Shown here: positions 55,855 through 64,000 of the stretch, piece after piece
Layout of the letters: every line of letters starts with the position of its first letter
Numbering within the stretch: the stretch's first letter is position 1
Assembly: GCF_000803065.1 (NCBI RefSeq)
Contig: NZ_JSXI01000013.1
Location: 87,194 to 151,193, forward strand
From: Sphingomonas sp. ERG5
GTDB lineage: Bacteria > Pseudomonadota > Alphaproteobacteria > Sphingomonadales > Sphingomonadaceae
Length of the DNA: 64,000 nucleotides
Reading direction: 5' to 3'
Notes under the pieces: model-generated
What the model saw: the letters and a program-made list of their open reading frames with translations, nothing else
The model's database searches: none
What the model was told of the DNA's origin: nothing
Translations under genes and position numbers: made by a program

Positions 55855-58224
55855 ATGACGATGATGGGGACGCAGGCATGGTTCAAATCGGGAGTGGCTC
55901 TGGCGGCGTTGATCGTGGTGGTTCCGGAAGCGCAGGCGCAGGTCGAGAATGGCGTCCAGCTCGTCGCCGACGATGCTTCGGCCGGTGGGGATAGCGAGAT
56001 TTCGGGCGACATTCTCGTCACGGCGCGACGCCGGGACGAACGGCTGCAGGACGTGCCGGCGGCGATCAGCGCGGTTTCGGGGGATACGCTGCAGACCCAG
56101 CACCTCGACCGGATCGCTGACTTCGCGGCCAAATTGCCCAATTTTTCGGCGGTCCAGCAGAACACGCGGGTCTCGGGACTGTACGTACGCGGGCTGGGCG
56201 GCAACGCTAACAATGACGGTGCCGAAGCGGGCGTCGGCCTGATCGTCGACAATGTATTCCTGACGCATGTCGGCTTCAGCTGGCTCGATTTCGTCGATCT
56301 CGATCATATCGAACTGGTGCGCGGGCCGCAGGGCACGTTGCTGGGCAAGAACACCACGATCGGTGCGCTGATCGTCACCACCAAGCGACCGAGCTTCACG
56401 CCCGAGTTCAACCTCGAGGCGGGCTATGCCAATTTCGGCCGGTACCAGATTCGCGCGAATGCGACCGGCCCGGTGATCGGCGACACGCTGGCCTATCGCC
56501 TGACCTTTTATCAGGACAAGTCGAACGGCTGGGCGCGCAATCGTGTCGACGGTCAGAAATATCTCGACGTGAATCGCTGGGCCGTGCGGGGGCAGCTGTT
56601 GTTCGACAGCGGACCCGTGACGAGCCGCTTGATCGCCGAGCATTACGAGACCAGCGAATATAACAATTATTATCCCAACTATGCCGACGCGACGAACTTC
56701 GTGAATGGCACGCCGCGCACCGGAAGTTGGGACACCAAGATGCGCACGATCTTTGGCTACACGCCAAACTATGAGGTCGGCAAAAATGCGGATCTCAACA
56801 CGCAGGATCGCATCGATAGCCGCGTCAACGGCATTTCCAACGAGTTGAACATCAAACTCGGCTCGCATACGCTGACTGCGGTCACCGCGTGGCGCCAGCT
56901 GCGCTTCCGCCCGCGCAACGACAGCGATCAGTCGCCCTTTTCGATCCTGCGCGCCGGCTTCGACGTCGATGTCGATCAATATTCGCAGGAAGTGCGGCTT
57001 GCCTCGCCGACCGGCGGTGCGGTGGATTATCAGGTCGGCGGCTATTTCCTGCGTGAGGACCTGGTCAGCAACAACCGTTCGATCTTCCAGTCCGATTCGA
57101 CGAAATGGTTTCTGACCGGCTCGCTGCCGCCTGCCTTTCTGCTGCCCGCGATCCTCAACGGGGTCGAATATGATCAATACGGCAAGCTGAAGGTGACCAG
57201 CGGCGCGGCGTTCGGGCAGGCGACATGGCATATCACCGACCGCGCCGCGTTAACCGGCGGCGTGCGCTTCACGCGCGAAACCAAGCGTGCATCGAACACT
57301 GGCAGCGTGTTTGGCGGAGCGCCGCTCCCGGCCCTGCTGGAACCGGCGCGGACGGGGATTATCGCGGCGTTCGGCGGGATCTTCTCGGTCGCGGACAGCC
57401 GTACCACGGACAGTTGGTCGTGGCTGATCAACCCGTCCTACAAGATCAGCGACGATGTGCTGCTCTACGCGTCGGTCAGCTATGGCGAGAAGTCGGGCGC
57501 GGCCAATCTCAGTGCTACGAAAAACAAACCGGTGATCATCGATCCGGAAAAGTCGACCGATTACGAGATCGGGGTGAAGGCGACGCTGGCCGGCGGCCGC
57601 GCGACGCTGAGCACCAATTTCTACTGGACCGATATTCGCGACTATCAGGCAGTGCAGATCGACCCGGCAAAGGTCGGGCTCGGTAATTTCCTCGGCAATG
57701 CCGCCGCGGTCCGGCTACGCGGTGTCGAGGTCGAGGGCGAAGCGAAGCTCGGTGCGGGGTTCAGCGCATCGTTCAGCGGGTCGTACAATGACGCGACCTA
57801 CCGTTCCTATCGCAATGCGCCGGTGCCGATCGAATTCGCTTATCCAAACGGGCCGGCCAACCTGGATCTGTCAGGCAAGCGGGTCATCGGATCGGCCAAA
57901 TGGTCGGGCCAGGCCAGTATCGCCTATGACGCACCGATCAGCGACCGCATCGGCCTGAACGGCTATATCAACCAGACCTATCGCAGTGCCACCAACCTGC
58001 TCAATCCCTATTCGGCCTATGGCAATCAGGCAGGCTATGGCCTGACCAACGCCGGCATCGGGCTGCATAGCAGCGACGACCGCTATTCGCTGCTCTTCTG
58101 GGGCCGCAACCTGTTCGACAAACGCTACGCCGTGGGTCTTGGCGCGGCAGGAGCGGTCAATCCGTTCATTAAGGTCCTCGGTGACCCGCGCACCTTCGGT
58201 GCGACCCTCAAGGGGCGCTTCTGA
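55855..58224 (+). CDS. TonB-dependent outer-membrane receptor, sulfur-cluster associated
   Basis: A 789-residue receptor. The signal peptide ends near PEAQAQ. The plug starts with DILVTARRRDERLQDVPAAI (a TonB-box-like ILVTARRR) and has LYVRGLGGN and IELVRGPQGTLLGKNTT. The barrel follows and ends NLFDKRYAVG... TFGATLKGRF, with the terminal Phe of outer-membrane proteins. It lies in the same direction and 73 bases ahead of a TauD-type dioxygenase and SsuACB importer, so the ligand is probably a sulfonate or sulfate ester. The substrate is inferred from context only. Confidence 0.93.
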   Translation: MTMMGTQAWFKSGVALAALIVVVPEAQAQVENGVQLVADDASAGGDSEISGDILVTARRRDERLQDVPAAISAVSGDTLQTQHLDRIADFAAKLPNFSAVQQNTRVSGLYVRGLGGNANNDGAEAGVGLIVDNVFLTHVGFSWLDFVDLDHIELVRGPQGTLLGKNTTIGALIVTTKRPSFTPEFNLEAGYANFGRYQIRANATGPVIGDTLAYRLTFYQDKSNGWARNRVDGQKYLDVNRWAVRGQLLFDSGPVTSRLIAEHYETSEYNNYYPNYADATNFVNGTPRTGSWDTKMRTIFGYTPNYEVGKNADLNTQDRIDSRVNGISNELNIKLGSHTLTAVTAWRQLRFRPRNDSDQSPFSILRAGFDVDVDQYSQEVRLASPTGGAVDYQVGGYFLREDLVSNNRSIFQSDSTKWFLTGSLPPAFLLPAILNGVEYDQYGKLKVTSGAAFGQATWHITDRAALTGGVRFTRETKRASNTGSVFGGAPLPALLEPARTGIIAAFGGIFSVADSRTTDSWSWLINPSYKISDDVLLYASVSYGEKSGAANLSATKNKPVIIDPEKSTDYEIGVKATLAGGRATLSTNFYWTDIRDYQAVQIDPAKVGLGNFLGNAAAVRLRGVEVEGEAKLGAGFSASFSGSYNDATYRSYRNAPVPIEFAYPNGPANLDLSGKRVIGSAKWSGQASIAYDAPISDRIGLNGYINQTYRSATNLLNPYSAYGNQAGYGLTNAGIGLHSSDDRYSLLFWGRNLFDKRYAVGLGAAGAVNPFIKVLGDPRTFGATLKGRF

Positions 58225-58297
58225 TCATGGTCCGGCGCGCATCACGGCTGCCCGGCATCATCCGTCACATCACATCCGCAGCGAATGGAGAATAGCG

Positions 58298-59254
58298 ATG
58301 ACCGCATCTGCCCCCGCATCTGCATCTGCCAATGCCTATCTCAACGCGCCTGATCCGGAGGGCCCGCTCGACGTTGTTCCGGTCGGTGGCCGTATCGGTG
58401 CGGAGGTGCGCGGGGTTCGGCTCGGTGCCGATCTCGATGACGCAACGCTTGCCGCAGTGCGGGCGGCGCTGGTGCGGCACAAGGTACTGTTCTTTCGTGA
58501 CCAGGGGCATCTCGACGATGTCGGGCATGAGGCATTCGGCAAGCGGTTCGGCACGCCCGTTGCGCATCCTACCGTGCCTAGCCGTGGCGGCGACTTTCTG
58601 CTCGAACTCGACTCGCAACTCGGGGGGCGGGCCAATCATTGGCATACCGATGTCACTTTCGTGGACGGCTATCCGTTCGCTTCGATCCTGCGTGCGGTGA
58701 CGATCCCGCCGGCTGGGGGTGACACGGTGTGGGCGAACACCGCCGCCGCCTATCAGAACCTGCCCGAGGAATTGCGACTGCTCGCCGACCGGCTGCGCGC
58801 GATCCACACCAATGCCTATGACTATGCCACGGTCCGTCCCGAGGCCAACGAACGCGAACTGGCACTTCACCGCCATATCTTTGCCTCGACAGTTTATGAG
58901 GCCGAGCATCCGCTGGTGCGCGTCCATCCCGAAAGCGGCGAACGCAGCTTGCTGCTTGGCGCGTTTCTCAAGCGTATCGTCGGGCTGAGCGCCAGTGAGT
59001 CACAGCGCATCTACGATATCCTCCAGGGCTATGTGATCCGGCTGGAAAACACGGTGCGCTGGCGCTGGAAAGAAGGCGATGTCGTGATCTGGGACAATCG
59101 CGCGACGCAGCATTACGCAATCGACGATTATGGCGACCAGCATCGTGTCGTGCGCCGCGTGACTCTCGATGGCGAAACCCCCGTTGGTGTCGATGGACGG
59201 CCCAGCCGGCAGATACTTCCCGAACCCGTTGCATTCCAGGAGGCCGCAGAATGA
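58298..59254 (+). CDS. TauD/AtsK-type Fe(II)/2-oxoglutarate dioxygenase
   Basis: A 318-residue TauD/TfdA family enzyme. The iron ligands His116 and Asp118 are in NHWHTDVTF, and the distal His is in DQHRVVRRVTLDG, next to the 2-oxoglutarate-binding Arg. The N-terminal PVGGRIGAEVRGVRLGADLD and ALVRHKVLFFRDQ are typical. The sequence fits the alkylsulfatase (AtsK) and taurine dioxygenase group, which free sulfite or sulfate from organosulfur compounds. The stop overlaps ssuA by 4 bases, supporting a sulfur-scavenging role. Confidence 0.93.
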   Translation: MTASAPASASANAYLNAPDPEGPLDVVPVGGRIGAEVRGVRLGADLDDATLAAVRAALVRHKVLFFRDQGHLDDVGHEAFGKRFGTPVAHPTVPSRGGDFLLELDSQLGGRANHWHTDVTFVDGYPFASILRAVTIPPAGGDTVWANTAAAYQNLPEELRLLADRLRAIHTNAYDYATVRPEANERELALHRHIFASTVYEAEHPLVRVHPESGERSLLLGAFLKRIVGLSASESQRIYDILQGYVIRLENTVRWRWKEGDVVIWDNRATQHYAIDDYGDQHRVVRRVTLDGETPVGVDGRPSRQILPEPVAFQEAAE

Positions 59255-60234
59255 TCCGTCGTCAGATTCTTGCGTTATTGGCAGGTACAGCCGTAGCGCT
59301 GTCGCTCGCCGGCTGCGGTGGCGCGGCCAAGCAGCAGGCTACGCAGAAGGGCATCGTCTTCGCCACGCAAAAGAACGGCGTGCCGTTCCTGGCGCAGGAG
59401 CGTGGGGAATTCGAGAAGAGGTTGAAGGCGAAAGGGATCGGCCCGGTCAAATGGGTTGAATTCTCGTCCGGGCCGCCATTGATCGAAGCGATGCGCGCGG
59501 GCGCGGTCGATATCGGCCTCGTTGGCGATACGCCGGTAGTCTATGCGCAGGCTGCGGGCACCGATCTCTATTATGTCGCAACGCAGAGCCTCCCGGGGCT
59601 GGTCGGCAGCGGGCTGGTCGTGCCCAAGGGGGCCACCGTCCGCACCTTTATCGATCTGAAGGGCAAGAAAGTCGCCTATACCAAGGGGTCCGCGTCGGAA
59701 TATGTGATCGCCTCTGCGCTCGGCCGGGTCGGGCTGACGCTGTCGGATATAACGCCGGTCTATCTCGCGCCCGGCGACGCGCAGACCGCGCTGGCCAATG
59801 GGTCGATCGACGCGTGGCTGACTTGGGATCCGTATTTCACGCTGGCGCAATTGCGTGGTGGCGCGCGCGAGATCGCCTTACCGCAGAGCGATCTGCGTAC
59901 CGTGTCATTCTACATCGCCTCGGGCGGTTTCGCTCGCGAACGCACCAACACGCTGAAGACCACGCTCGACGAGTTGCGCACTGAAGCGAAATGGGGAAAC
60001 GCAAACCGCAATTACTACCGGGATGCCGTCGCCAAGGCGACGCGTTTGCCGCCCGCCGTGCTCGACGGCATGCTCGCGCGCTACAAGGACTTCCTGTTTG
60101 CGGTCGATCCGGTAACGCCCGCCGACGTCGCGACGCAGCAGCGGGTGGCCGACTATCTCTACACGGCGAAAGTGATCCCGGTGAAGGTCGATGCGGCAAA
60201 AGCGGCGTGGACCGGCTGGACGCCAGCCAAATGA
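59251..60234 (+). CDS. ssuA: Sulfonate ABC transporter substrate-binding lipoprotein
   Basis: A 327-residue periplasmic binding protein with a lipoprotein signal ending in LSLAGC (Cys22). It contains the NMT1/SsuA fold: PVKWVEFSSGPPLIEAMRAG and AVDIGLVGDTPVVYAQAAGT in lobe one, DLKGKKVAYTKGSASEYVIA and NGSIDAWLTWDPYFTLAQ in lobe two. These are strong SsuA marks, though the exact aliphatic sulfonate or sulfate ester bound is unknown. It overlaps ssuC by 4 bases. Confidence 0.94.
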   Translation: MIRRQILALLAGTAVALSLAGCGGAAKQQATQKGIVFATQKNGVPFLAQERGEFEKRLKAKGIGPVKWVEFSSGPPLIEAMRAGAVDIGLVGDTPVVYAQAAGTDLYYVATQSLPGLVGSGLVVPKGATVRTFIDLKGKKVAYTKGSASEYVIASALGRVGLTLSDITPVYLAPGDAQTALANGSIDAWLTWDPYFTLAQLRGGAREIALPQSDLRTVSFYIASGGFARERTNTLKTTLDELRTEAKWGNANRNYYRDAVAKATRLPPAVLDGMLARYKDFLFAVDPVTPADVATQQRVADYLYTAKVIPVKVDAAKAAWTGWTPAK

Positions 60235-61016
60235 ACCATGCGCGACGCTGGACGCTCCGCGACAGCGCGATCACGCCGGTGATCGTGCCGGCAGGGCTCC
60301 TGCTCGCATGGCAACTCGCCTCCAGCGTGGGACTGCTGCCGTCGAACATCCTGCCGGCACCCACGGCCGTGATCGTCGCTGGGGGTGAATTGATCGGCAA
60401 TGGTCAACTGATTGCCAATCTGGCGGTGAGCACCGCGCGCGCACTGACCGGGCTGGTCGCGGGGGGCGCGGTCAGCTTCCTGCTTGGCTTGCTGTGCGGT
60501 GTTTCGCCCACGGCGCGGCGGCTGCTCGACCCGACGCTGCAGATGGTGCGCACCATTCCGCATCTGGCATTGCTGCCGCTCGTCATCCTGTGGTTCGGGA
60601 TCGGCGAGCAGGCGAAAATCCTGCTCGTCGCCTGGGGAATTTTCTTCCCGATCTATCTGAATACCTATCACGGCGTGGTCTCGACCGACCCGCAATTGAT
60701 CGAGATGGGGCGTAGCTACGGCATGAGCCGATGGGAGATGTTCCGCCGGGTGATCTTTCCCGGGGCCTTGCCTTCGATTTTGGTCGGCTTGCGCTTTGGC
60801 CTCGGCATCATGTGGCTGACACTGATCGTCGCCGAGACGATCGCCGCCAATTCGGGGATCGGCTATATGGCGATGCAGGCGCGCGAGTTCAGCCAGACCG
60901 ATATCATCGTGCTCTCGATCTTCGTCTATGCCGCACTCGGCAAGCTGGCCGACAGTTTGACCCGGCTGCTCGAACGCCGGCTGCTGTGCTGGAATCCCGC
61001 TTATGCGTCGGCCTGA
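60231..61016 (+). CDS. ssuC: Sulfonate ABC transporter permease
   Basis: A 261-residue inner-membrane protein with about six transmembrane helices and the EAA loop MGRSYGMSRWEMFRRVIFPG that contacts the ATPase. The segment IPHLALLPLVILWFGIGEQA is typical of SsuC/TauC permeases. ATG at 60231 overlaps the ssuA stop as ATGA; a longer frame upstream is not needed. The stop is 3 bases before ssuB. Confidence 0.95.
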   Translation: MNHARRWTLRDSAITPVIVPAGLLLAWQLASSVGLLPSNILPAPTAVIVAGGELIGNGQLIANLAVSTARALTGLVAGGAVSFLLGLLCGVSPTARRLLDPTLQMVRTIPHLALLPLVILWFGIGEQAKILLVAWGIFFPIYLNTYHGVVSTDPQLIEMGRSYGMSRWEMFRRVIFPGALPSILVGLRFGLGIMWLTLIVAETIAANSGIGYMAMQAREFSQTDIIVLSIFVYAALGKLADSLTRLLERRLLCWNPAYASA

Positions 61017-61019
61017 ATC

Positions 61020-61775
61020 ATGACCGTTCCGCTCCTCCGCGTCATCGATCCGTCCGCGACGCCACGCACTGGAGCGCCCGTTTCGGTGCATGGCCTTTCG
61101 GTCGAGTTCGGCGAGAACCGCGTGCTCGACCGACTCGATCTCGATCTCGCGGCCGGCGAGTTCGTGTCGATCGTCGGCCGATCCGGATGCGGCAAGAGCA
61201 CATTGCTGCGTGCGATCCTCGGGCTGCTAAAGCCCAGCGAGGGGCGCATCGAAACCGATGTCGCTGCCGCGCGCGTCGTTTTCCAGGAACCGCGCCTTCT
61301 GCCCTGGGCGAGCGTGCGTGATAATGTCGCTGTCGGTGCGCGGAGCATTGCTGACCGCACAATACGCGACCGGCTGATCGATGCGCGGCTGGAAGAAGTA
61401 GGCCTTGCCGACAAGGCCAATGCCTGGCCCGCGACCTTGTCGGGTGGGCAGCGGCAGCGCGTGTCGCTTGCCCGTGCCCTGATCAGCCGGCCGCGGTTGC
61501 TGGTGCTCGACGAGCCGCTTGGTGCACTCGATGCGCTGACCCGGATCGAGATGCAGGGGTTGCTCGAACGCGTGTGGGCGGCGGAGAGTTTTTCGGCACT
61601 GCTGGTGACGCACGACGTGGCCGAGGCGGTTGCGCTGGGCGACCGCGTGATCGTGCTTGAGGCGGGTCGTATCGCGCTCGACATCCGCATCGACCTGCCC
61701 CGGCCGCGTCGCCATGGCGATGCCGAACTCGCGCGGCTGGAAGGGCTGATCCTCGACCGGCTGCTGGGCCGCTGA
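61020..61775 (+). CDS. ssuB: Sulfonate ABC transporter ATP-binding protein
   Basis: A 251-residue ABC ATPase. Walker A is [12 protein letters not shown], the Q-loop is [14 protein letters not shown], the signature is [15 protein letters not shown], Walker B is [14 protein letters not shown] and the H-loop is [13 protein letters not shown]. The RLLPW motif at the Q-loop is usual for SsuB/TauB. It ends 6 bases from the convergent ssuD stop. Confidence 0.95.
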   Translation: MTVPLLRVIDPSATPRTGAPVSVHGLSVEFGENRVLDRLDLDLAAGEFVSIVGRSGCGKSTLLRAILGLLKPSEGRIETDVAAARVVFQEPRLLPWASVRDNVAVGARSIADRTIRDRLIDARLEEVGLADKANAWPATLSGGQRQRVSLARALISRPRLLVLDEPLGALDALTRIEMQGLLERVWAAESFSALLVTHDVAEAVALGDRVIVLEAGRIALDIRIDLPRPRRHGDAELARLEGLILDRLLGR

Positions 61776-61781
61776 CGCGCG

Positions 61782-62972
61782 TCAGGTAAATCGTCCCGCC
61801 GAACTCTTTCCGGCAACCGGTGGCAGGAACGGCAAGATAGGAGGTAGTGTCTCGACGCGCAGGTTCGGCAGGTTGAGCTTTGGGAAGAGCAGTTCCGCGA
61901 CGCGGTACGCCTCCTCAAGATGCGGATAGCCCGATCCGATGACCGTATCGATCCCGATATTGGCATATTCCTGCAGCCGCTCGGCGATACTGTCCGGACT
62001 GCCGACCAATGCGGTGCCAGCACCTGTGCGCACAAGACCGATACCGGCCCATAGGTTCGGGGTGATCTCGAGATTGGCGCGACTTCCTTTGTGCAGCGCC
62101 TGCATCCGGGCCTGACCGACCGAGTCCGTGCCGTGCGTCAGCATGCTCTGGAACTGTTCGATCTGTTCGTCGGAGACGTGTCGGATCAGATCGTGCGCGG
62201 CGGCCCATGCCTCGTCGTCGGTTTCCCGAACGATGAAATGGATGCGCAATCCGAAGTGAATCGTGCGGCCATGCGCGGCCGCCCGCGCTCGGACATCGTC
62301 GATGATTTCCTTCAGTTGCTGCGGTGGTTCACCCCAGGCCAGATAGACATCGACATGTTGGGCCGCGATCTCGCGCGCGATGTCCGAGGAACCGCCGAAC
62401 CAGACTGGCGCGTGTGGCTTCTGCACGAACGGGAAACTCAGGCGACCGCCGGTGATCGAAAGATATTTACCCTCCTGCGTGACGGTGTCGCCACGTGCGA
62501 GCTTGCGCCAGATGTCGAGGAATTCGGCGGTCTGTTCATAGCGTTCGGTATGGCCGAGAAAGATTCCGTCCTGCGCCAACGTGACTGGGCTGCCGCCGGT
62601 AACCACATTGAGCAGTGCGCGGCCGTCACTCAGGCGATCGAGTGCCGCCGCCTGACGCACCGCTTCGGCGGGCGCAATCAACCCGGGGCGCAGTGCGACG
62701 AGCAATTTCAGCCTTTCGGTGAACGGTGCGATCGATGCCGCGGTTATCCAGGCGTCGGCGCACCCGGCACCGGTCGGCATCAGCACGCCATAGAAACCGA
62801 GGCGGTCGGCGGCGACCGCCACTTCGCGCAGATAGGCGGGGGTCGGGGCTCGCTCGCCTACCGGCGATGCGAGATAGCGCGCGTCACCCCCTGAAGGCAC
62901 GAACCAAAGGAAATCGAGTGGACTGCGTGAATGAGAGGCGGCTGTAGAAGGGATATCAGTGGCGATATTCAT
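61782..62972 (-). CDS. ssuD: FMNH2-dependent alkanesulfonate monooxygenase
   Basis: A 396-residue luciferase-like flavin monooxygenase that splits alkanesulfonates into aldehyde and sulfite. Typical blocks are [77 protein letters not shown] and [15 protein letters not shown]. The start at 62972 has GGAG upstream. It is convergent with ssuB and so has its own promoter; a 67-bp dyad lies about 90 bases before the start. No ssuE flavin reductase gene is nearby. Confidence 0.95.
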   Translation of the reverse strand: MNIATDIPSTAASHSRSPLDFLWFVPSGGDARYLASPVGERAPTPAYLREVAVAADRLGFYGVLMPTGAGCADAWITAASIAPFTERLKLLVALRPGLIAPAEAVRQAAALDRLSDGRALLNVVTGGSPVTLAQDGIFLGHTERYEQTAEFLDIWRKLARGDTVTQEGKYLSITGGRLSFPFVQKPHAPVWFGGSSDIAREIAAQHVDVYLAWGEPPQQLKEIIDDVRARAAAHGRTIHFGLRIHFIVRETDDEAWAAAHDLIRHVSDEQIEQFQSMLTHGTDSVGQARMQALHKGSRANLEITPNLWAGIGLVRTGAGTALVGSPDSIAERLQEYANIGIDTVIGSGYPHLEEAYRVAELLFPKLNLPNLRVETLPPILPFLPPVAGKSSAGRFT

Positions 62973-63336
62973 AAAACACTCCGCTGCGGTGCCAGGAGTG
63001 GGGCGCCATGTTGATGAACGACGGGCCGCGGCCGCCGGAGATCGTTCGATCAAAAATGCATCTGCCAACTCTCATCATTCGCAATATCCCCTCAATTGAT
63101 AGGAATTGATAGGGGATTGCGCGTTGGCAGGCACGAAGTTTTGCTATTGGCGACCTGCCCGGCTTGATTGGGGTATCGGGTATCCGGGTCTGGATTCCGG
63201 CCACAGTCCGTGGGAAAGTCGGCAAATCTGCCGTTATGCGATATAATTCAGGCGCGAAACGAATGTGTCGCCGCCACTTATTGAAATCGCTGGTGATCCC
63301 TAAAAGAATCGAAAGCGTGTTTTCGCCGTTCGTGGC
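62973..63336. other. 364-base gene-free region upstream of ssuD
   Basis: No gene is supported. It contains the ssuD promoter region and a large dyad-symmetric element at 63063-63129. The rest (63130-63336) looks unremarkable and is somewhat less GC-rich than the housekeeping parts of the window. Confidence 0.6.
63063..63129. promoter_or_regulatory. 67-bp nested dyad upstream of ssuD
   Basis: Outer arms TGCCAAC (63063-63069) and GTTGGCA (63123-63129) enclose CGCAATATCCCC...GGGGATTGCG arms, which enclose CAATTGATAGGAATTG, itself a CAATT/AATTG dyad. The inner part resembles the dyad before the TonB receptor. It may bind a sulfur-responsive regulator or be a mobile-element scar. Confidence 0.45.
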
Positions 63337-63663
63337 TCACGTGCCGGTCATCGTGGCGTACGGAGCAAGACCGGCTGCCTTGCACCATTTGGTCCATCCT
63401 CTTTCGACTTCGGCCCGGGCCTCTTCCGCATTGGCGACATGGCCGTCGCATCGCGCCAGGCGGTTCATGACGACGCCGTCCAGCGTATACCACCATTTAC
63501 CCGGAGCATGGCTCAACGGACCTATCATTCCAACGCAGAACTCGCCGCTGAATGCCCGCTCAGCGTTTTCGAGGCATTGTTCTCGCTCCCAGCGCAGCAT
63601 TTCATCCTCCGCAATCACTTGACCGCCGGGTACGCTCGTTTGCGATTCGCCGTATCCAGCCAT
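63337..63663 (-). CDS. Unknown 108-residue protein
   Basis: Starts [20 protein letters not shown] and continues with a helical part [20 protein letters not shown] and a region with two Trp and two Cys ([32 protein letters not shown]). No signal or membrane segment is seen and the family is not recognised. ATG at 63663 has GGAG upstream; a longer form from 63711 is possible. Composition is less GC-rich than the rest of the window, which together with the isolated position suggests an acquired gene. Confidence 0.5.
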   Translation of the reverse strand: MAGYGESQTSVPGGQVIAEDEMLRWEREQCLENAERAFSGEFCVGMIGPLSHAPGKWWYTLDGVVMNRLARCDGHVANAEEARAEVERGWTKWCKAAGLAPYATMTGT

Positions 63664-63852
63664 TGGATGCGCACTCCGAAATCTGCCTGGATTGTCAATG
63701 CCAATGAGCATGCAAACGATCCTGAATCCGCCAGAAGGAAGTGTCGCCGGGAGGGAGCGTGGTGCCGTGTCACTGTTCCGGAAAAATGCGCTCTTGCGTT
63801 GCGTCTCCGGTCACTTCGATTAGGAAGGAAGCTGAGGAGATTCGGTTTTAGT

Positions 63853-64000
63853 ATGAATCCCGATTTCAAGACTCCGTTGCTCGATACGGTACATAATCCT
63901 GCGGATCTTCGCAGACTCCCGGTGGCCCAGTTGCGGCAGCTTGCCGACGAACTGCGCGCGGAGACGATTTCCGCGGTTGGTACGACTGGCGGGCATCTTG
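63853..64000 (+). CDS. dxs: 1-deoxy-D-xylulose-5-phosphate synthase, N-terminal fragment
   Basis: The gene starts at 63853 and runs off the right edge, leaving 49 residues. They read [20 protein letters not shown] and [20 protein letters not shown] and end in AVGTTGGHL, where family members have AVSxTGGHLG. This N-terminus is diagnostic of DXS, the thiamine-diphosphate enzyme that starts the MEP isoprenoid pathway and so supports carotenoid and quinone synthesis. The usual Ser after AV is Gly here. Confidence 0.9.
   Translation, partial: MNPDFKTPLLDTVHNPADLRRLPVAQLRQLADELRAETISAVGTTGGHL

Overview
The window is an ordinary stretch of chromosome from a GC-rich alphaproteobacterium, most probably a Sphingomonas or a close relative in the Sphingomonadales. 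The signs are the gene order nifU-like / tsaB / rimI / mucR / fur / plsC / miaB / phoH / ybeY / corC, a Fur/Mur-type regulator without a CxxC zinc site, an Rrf2-regulated suf operon, a TonB-dependent receptor serving an ABC importer, and scattered palindromes containing GCCCTGAGCCTGTCGAAG. I see no rRNA, tRNA, CRISPR array, prophage or intact insertion sequence.

Layout. 1-0.9 kb: lemA and a truncated DUF2207 membrane protein gene. 1.0-5.8 kb: a DsbA-family oxidoreductase, trmB, metK and lnt. 5.9-10.7 kb: small accessory genes (two VOC proteins, a PHA-granule protein, an ArsR/SRPBCC/membrane-protein/VOC operon, an HTH regulator, a sugar dehydrogenase). 11.3-13.5 kb: katG. 13.7-22.1 kb, minus strand: the conserved run from the nifU-like gene to corC, covering Fe-S delivery, tRNA t6A and ms2i6A modification, iron regulation, phospholipid synthesis and ribosome maturation. 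Together with lnt, metK and trmB this looks like one conserved neighbourhood split by katG and the accessory genes. 22.2-31.0 kb: an Asp/Asn hydroxylase-family protein, a large exported M16 peptidase, an acyl-CoA synthetase, gamma-glutamyltransferase and pyrD. 31.2-38.6 kb: an AraC-type regulator and the complete suf operon (regulator, sufB, two small unknown genes, sufC, sufD, sufS, sufT-like, sufA-like).

39.0-46.0 kb: a 2,4-dienoyl-CoA-reductase-like SDR, an acetyltransferase, and an mccB...mccA locus of leucine catabolism interrupted by four small genes, among them twin secreted NTF2-like proteins and a CPBP protease. 46.2-51.0 kb: an exported M13 peptidase and a phenylalanine/tyrosine module (aminotransferase, phhA, divergent Lrp regulator). 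51.0-55.6 kb: an emrB-emrA-nodT-marR tripartite drug efflux operon. 55.9-63.0 kb: a sulfonate/sulfate-ester scavenging cluster (TonB receptor, TauD/AtsK dioxygenase, SsuA, SsuC, SsuB and convergent SsuD). The window ends in a small unknown gene and the start of dxs.

The most unusual signals are non-coding. Nine exact copies of an 8-bp motif (ATGCTGTT / AACAGCAT) lie within 304 bases between two convergent genes. A 15-bp unit repeats four times ahead of pyrD. Two strong intrinsic terminators have no gene in front of them and may end small RNAs. A hairpin sits directly before metK. Repeats or hairpins lie in three junctions of the suf operon. A similar dyad lies upstream of both outward ends of the sulfur cluster.
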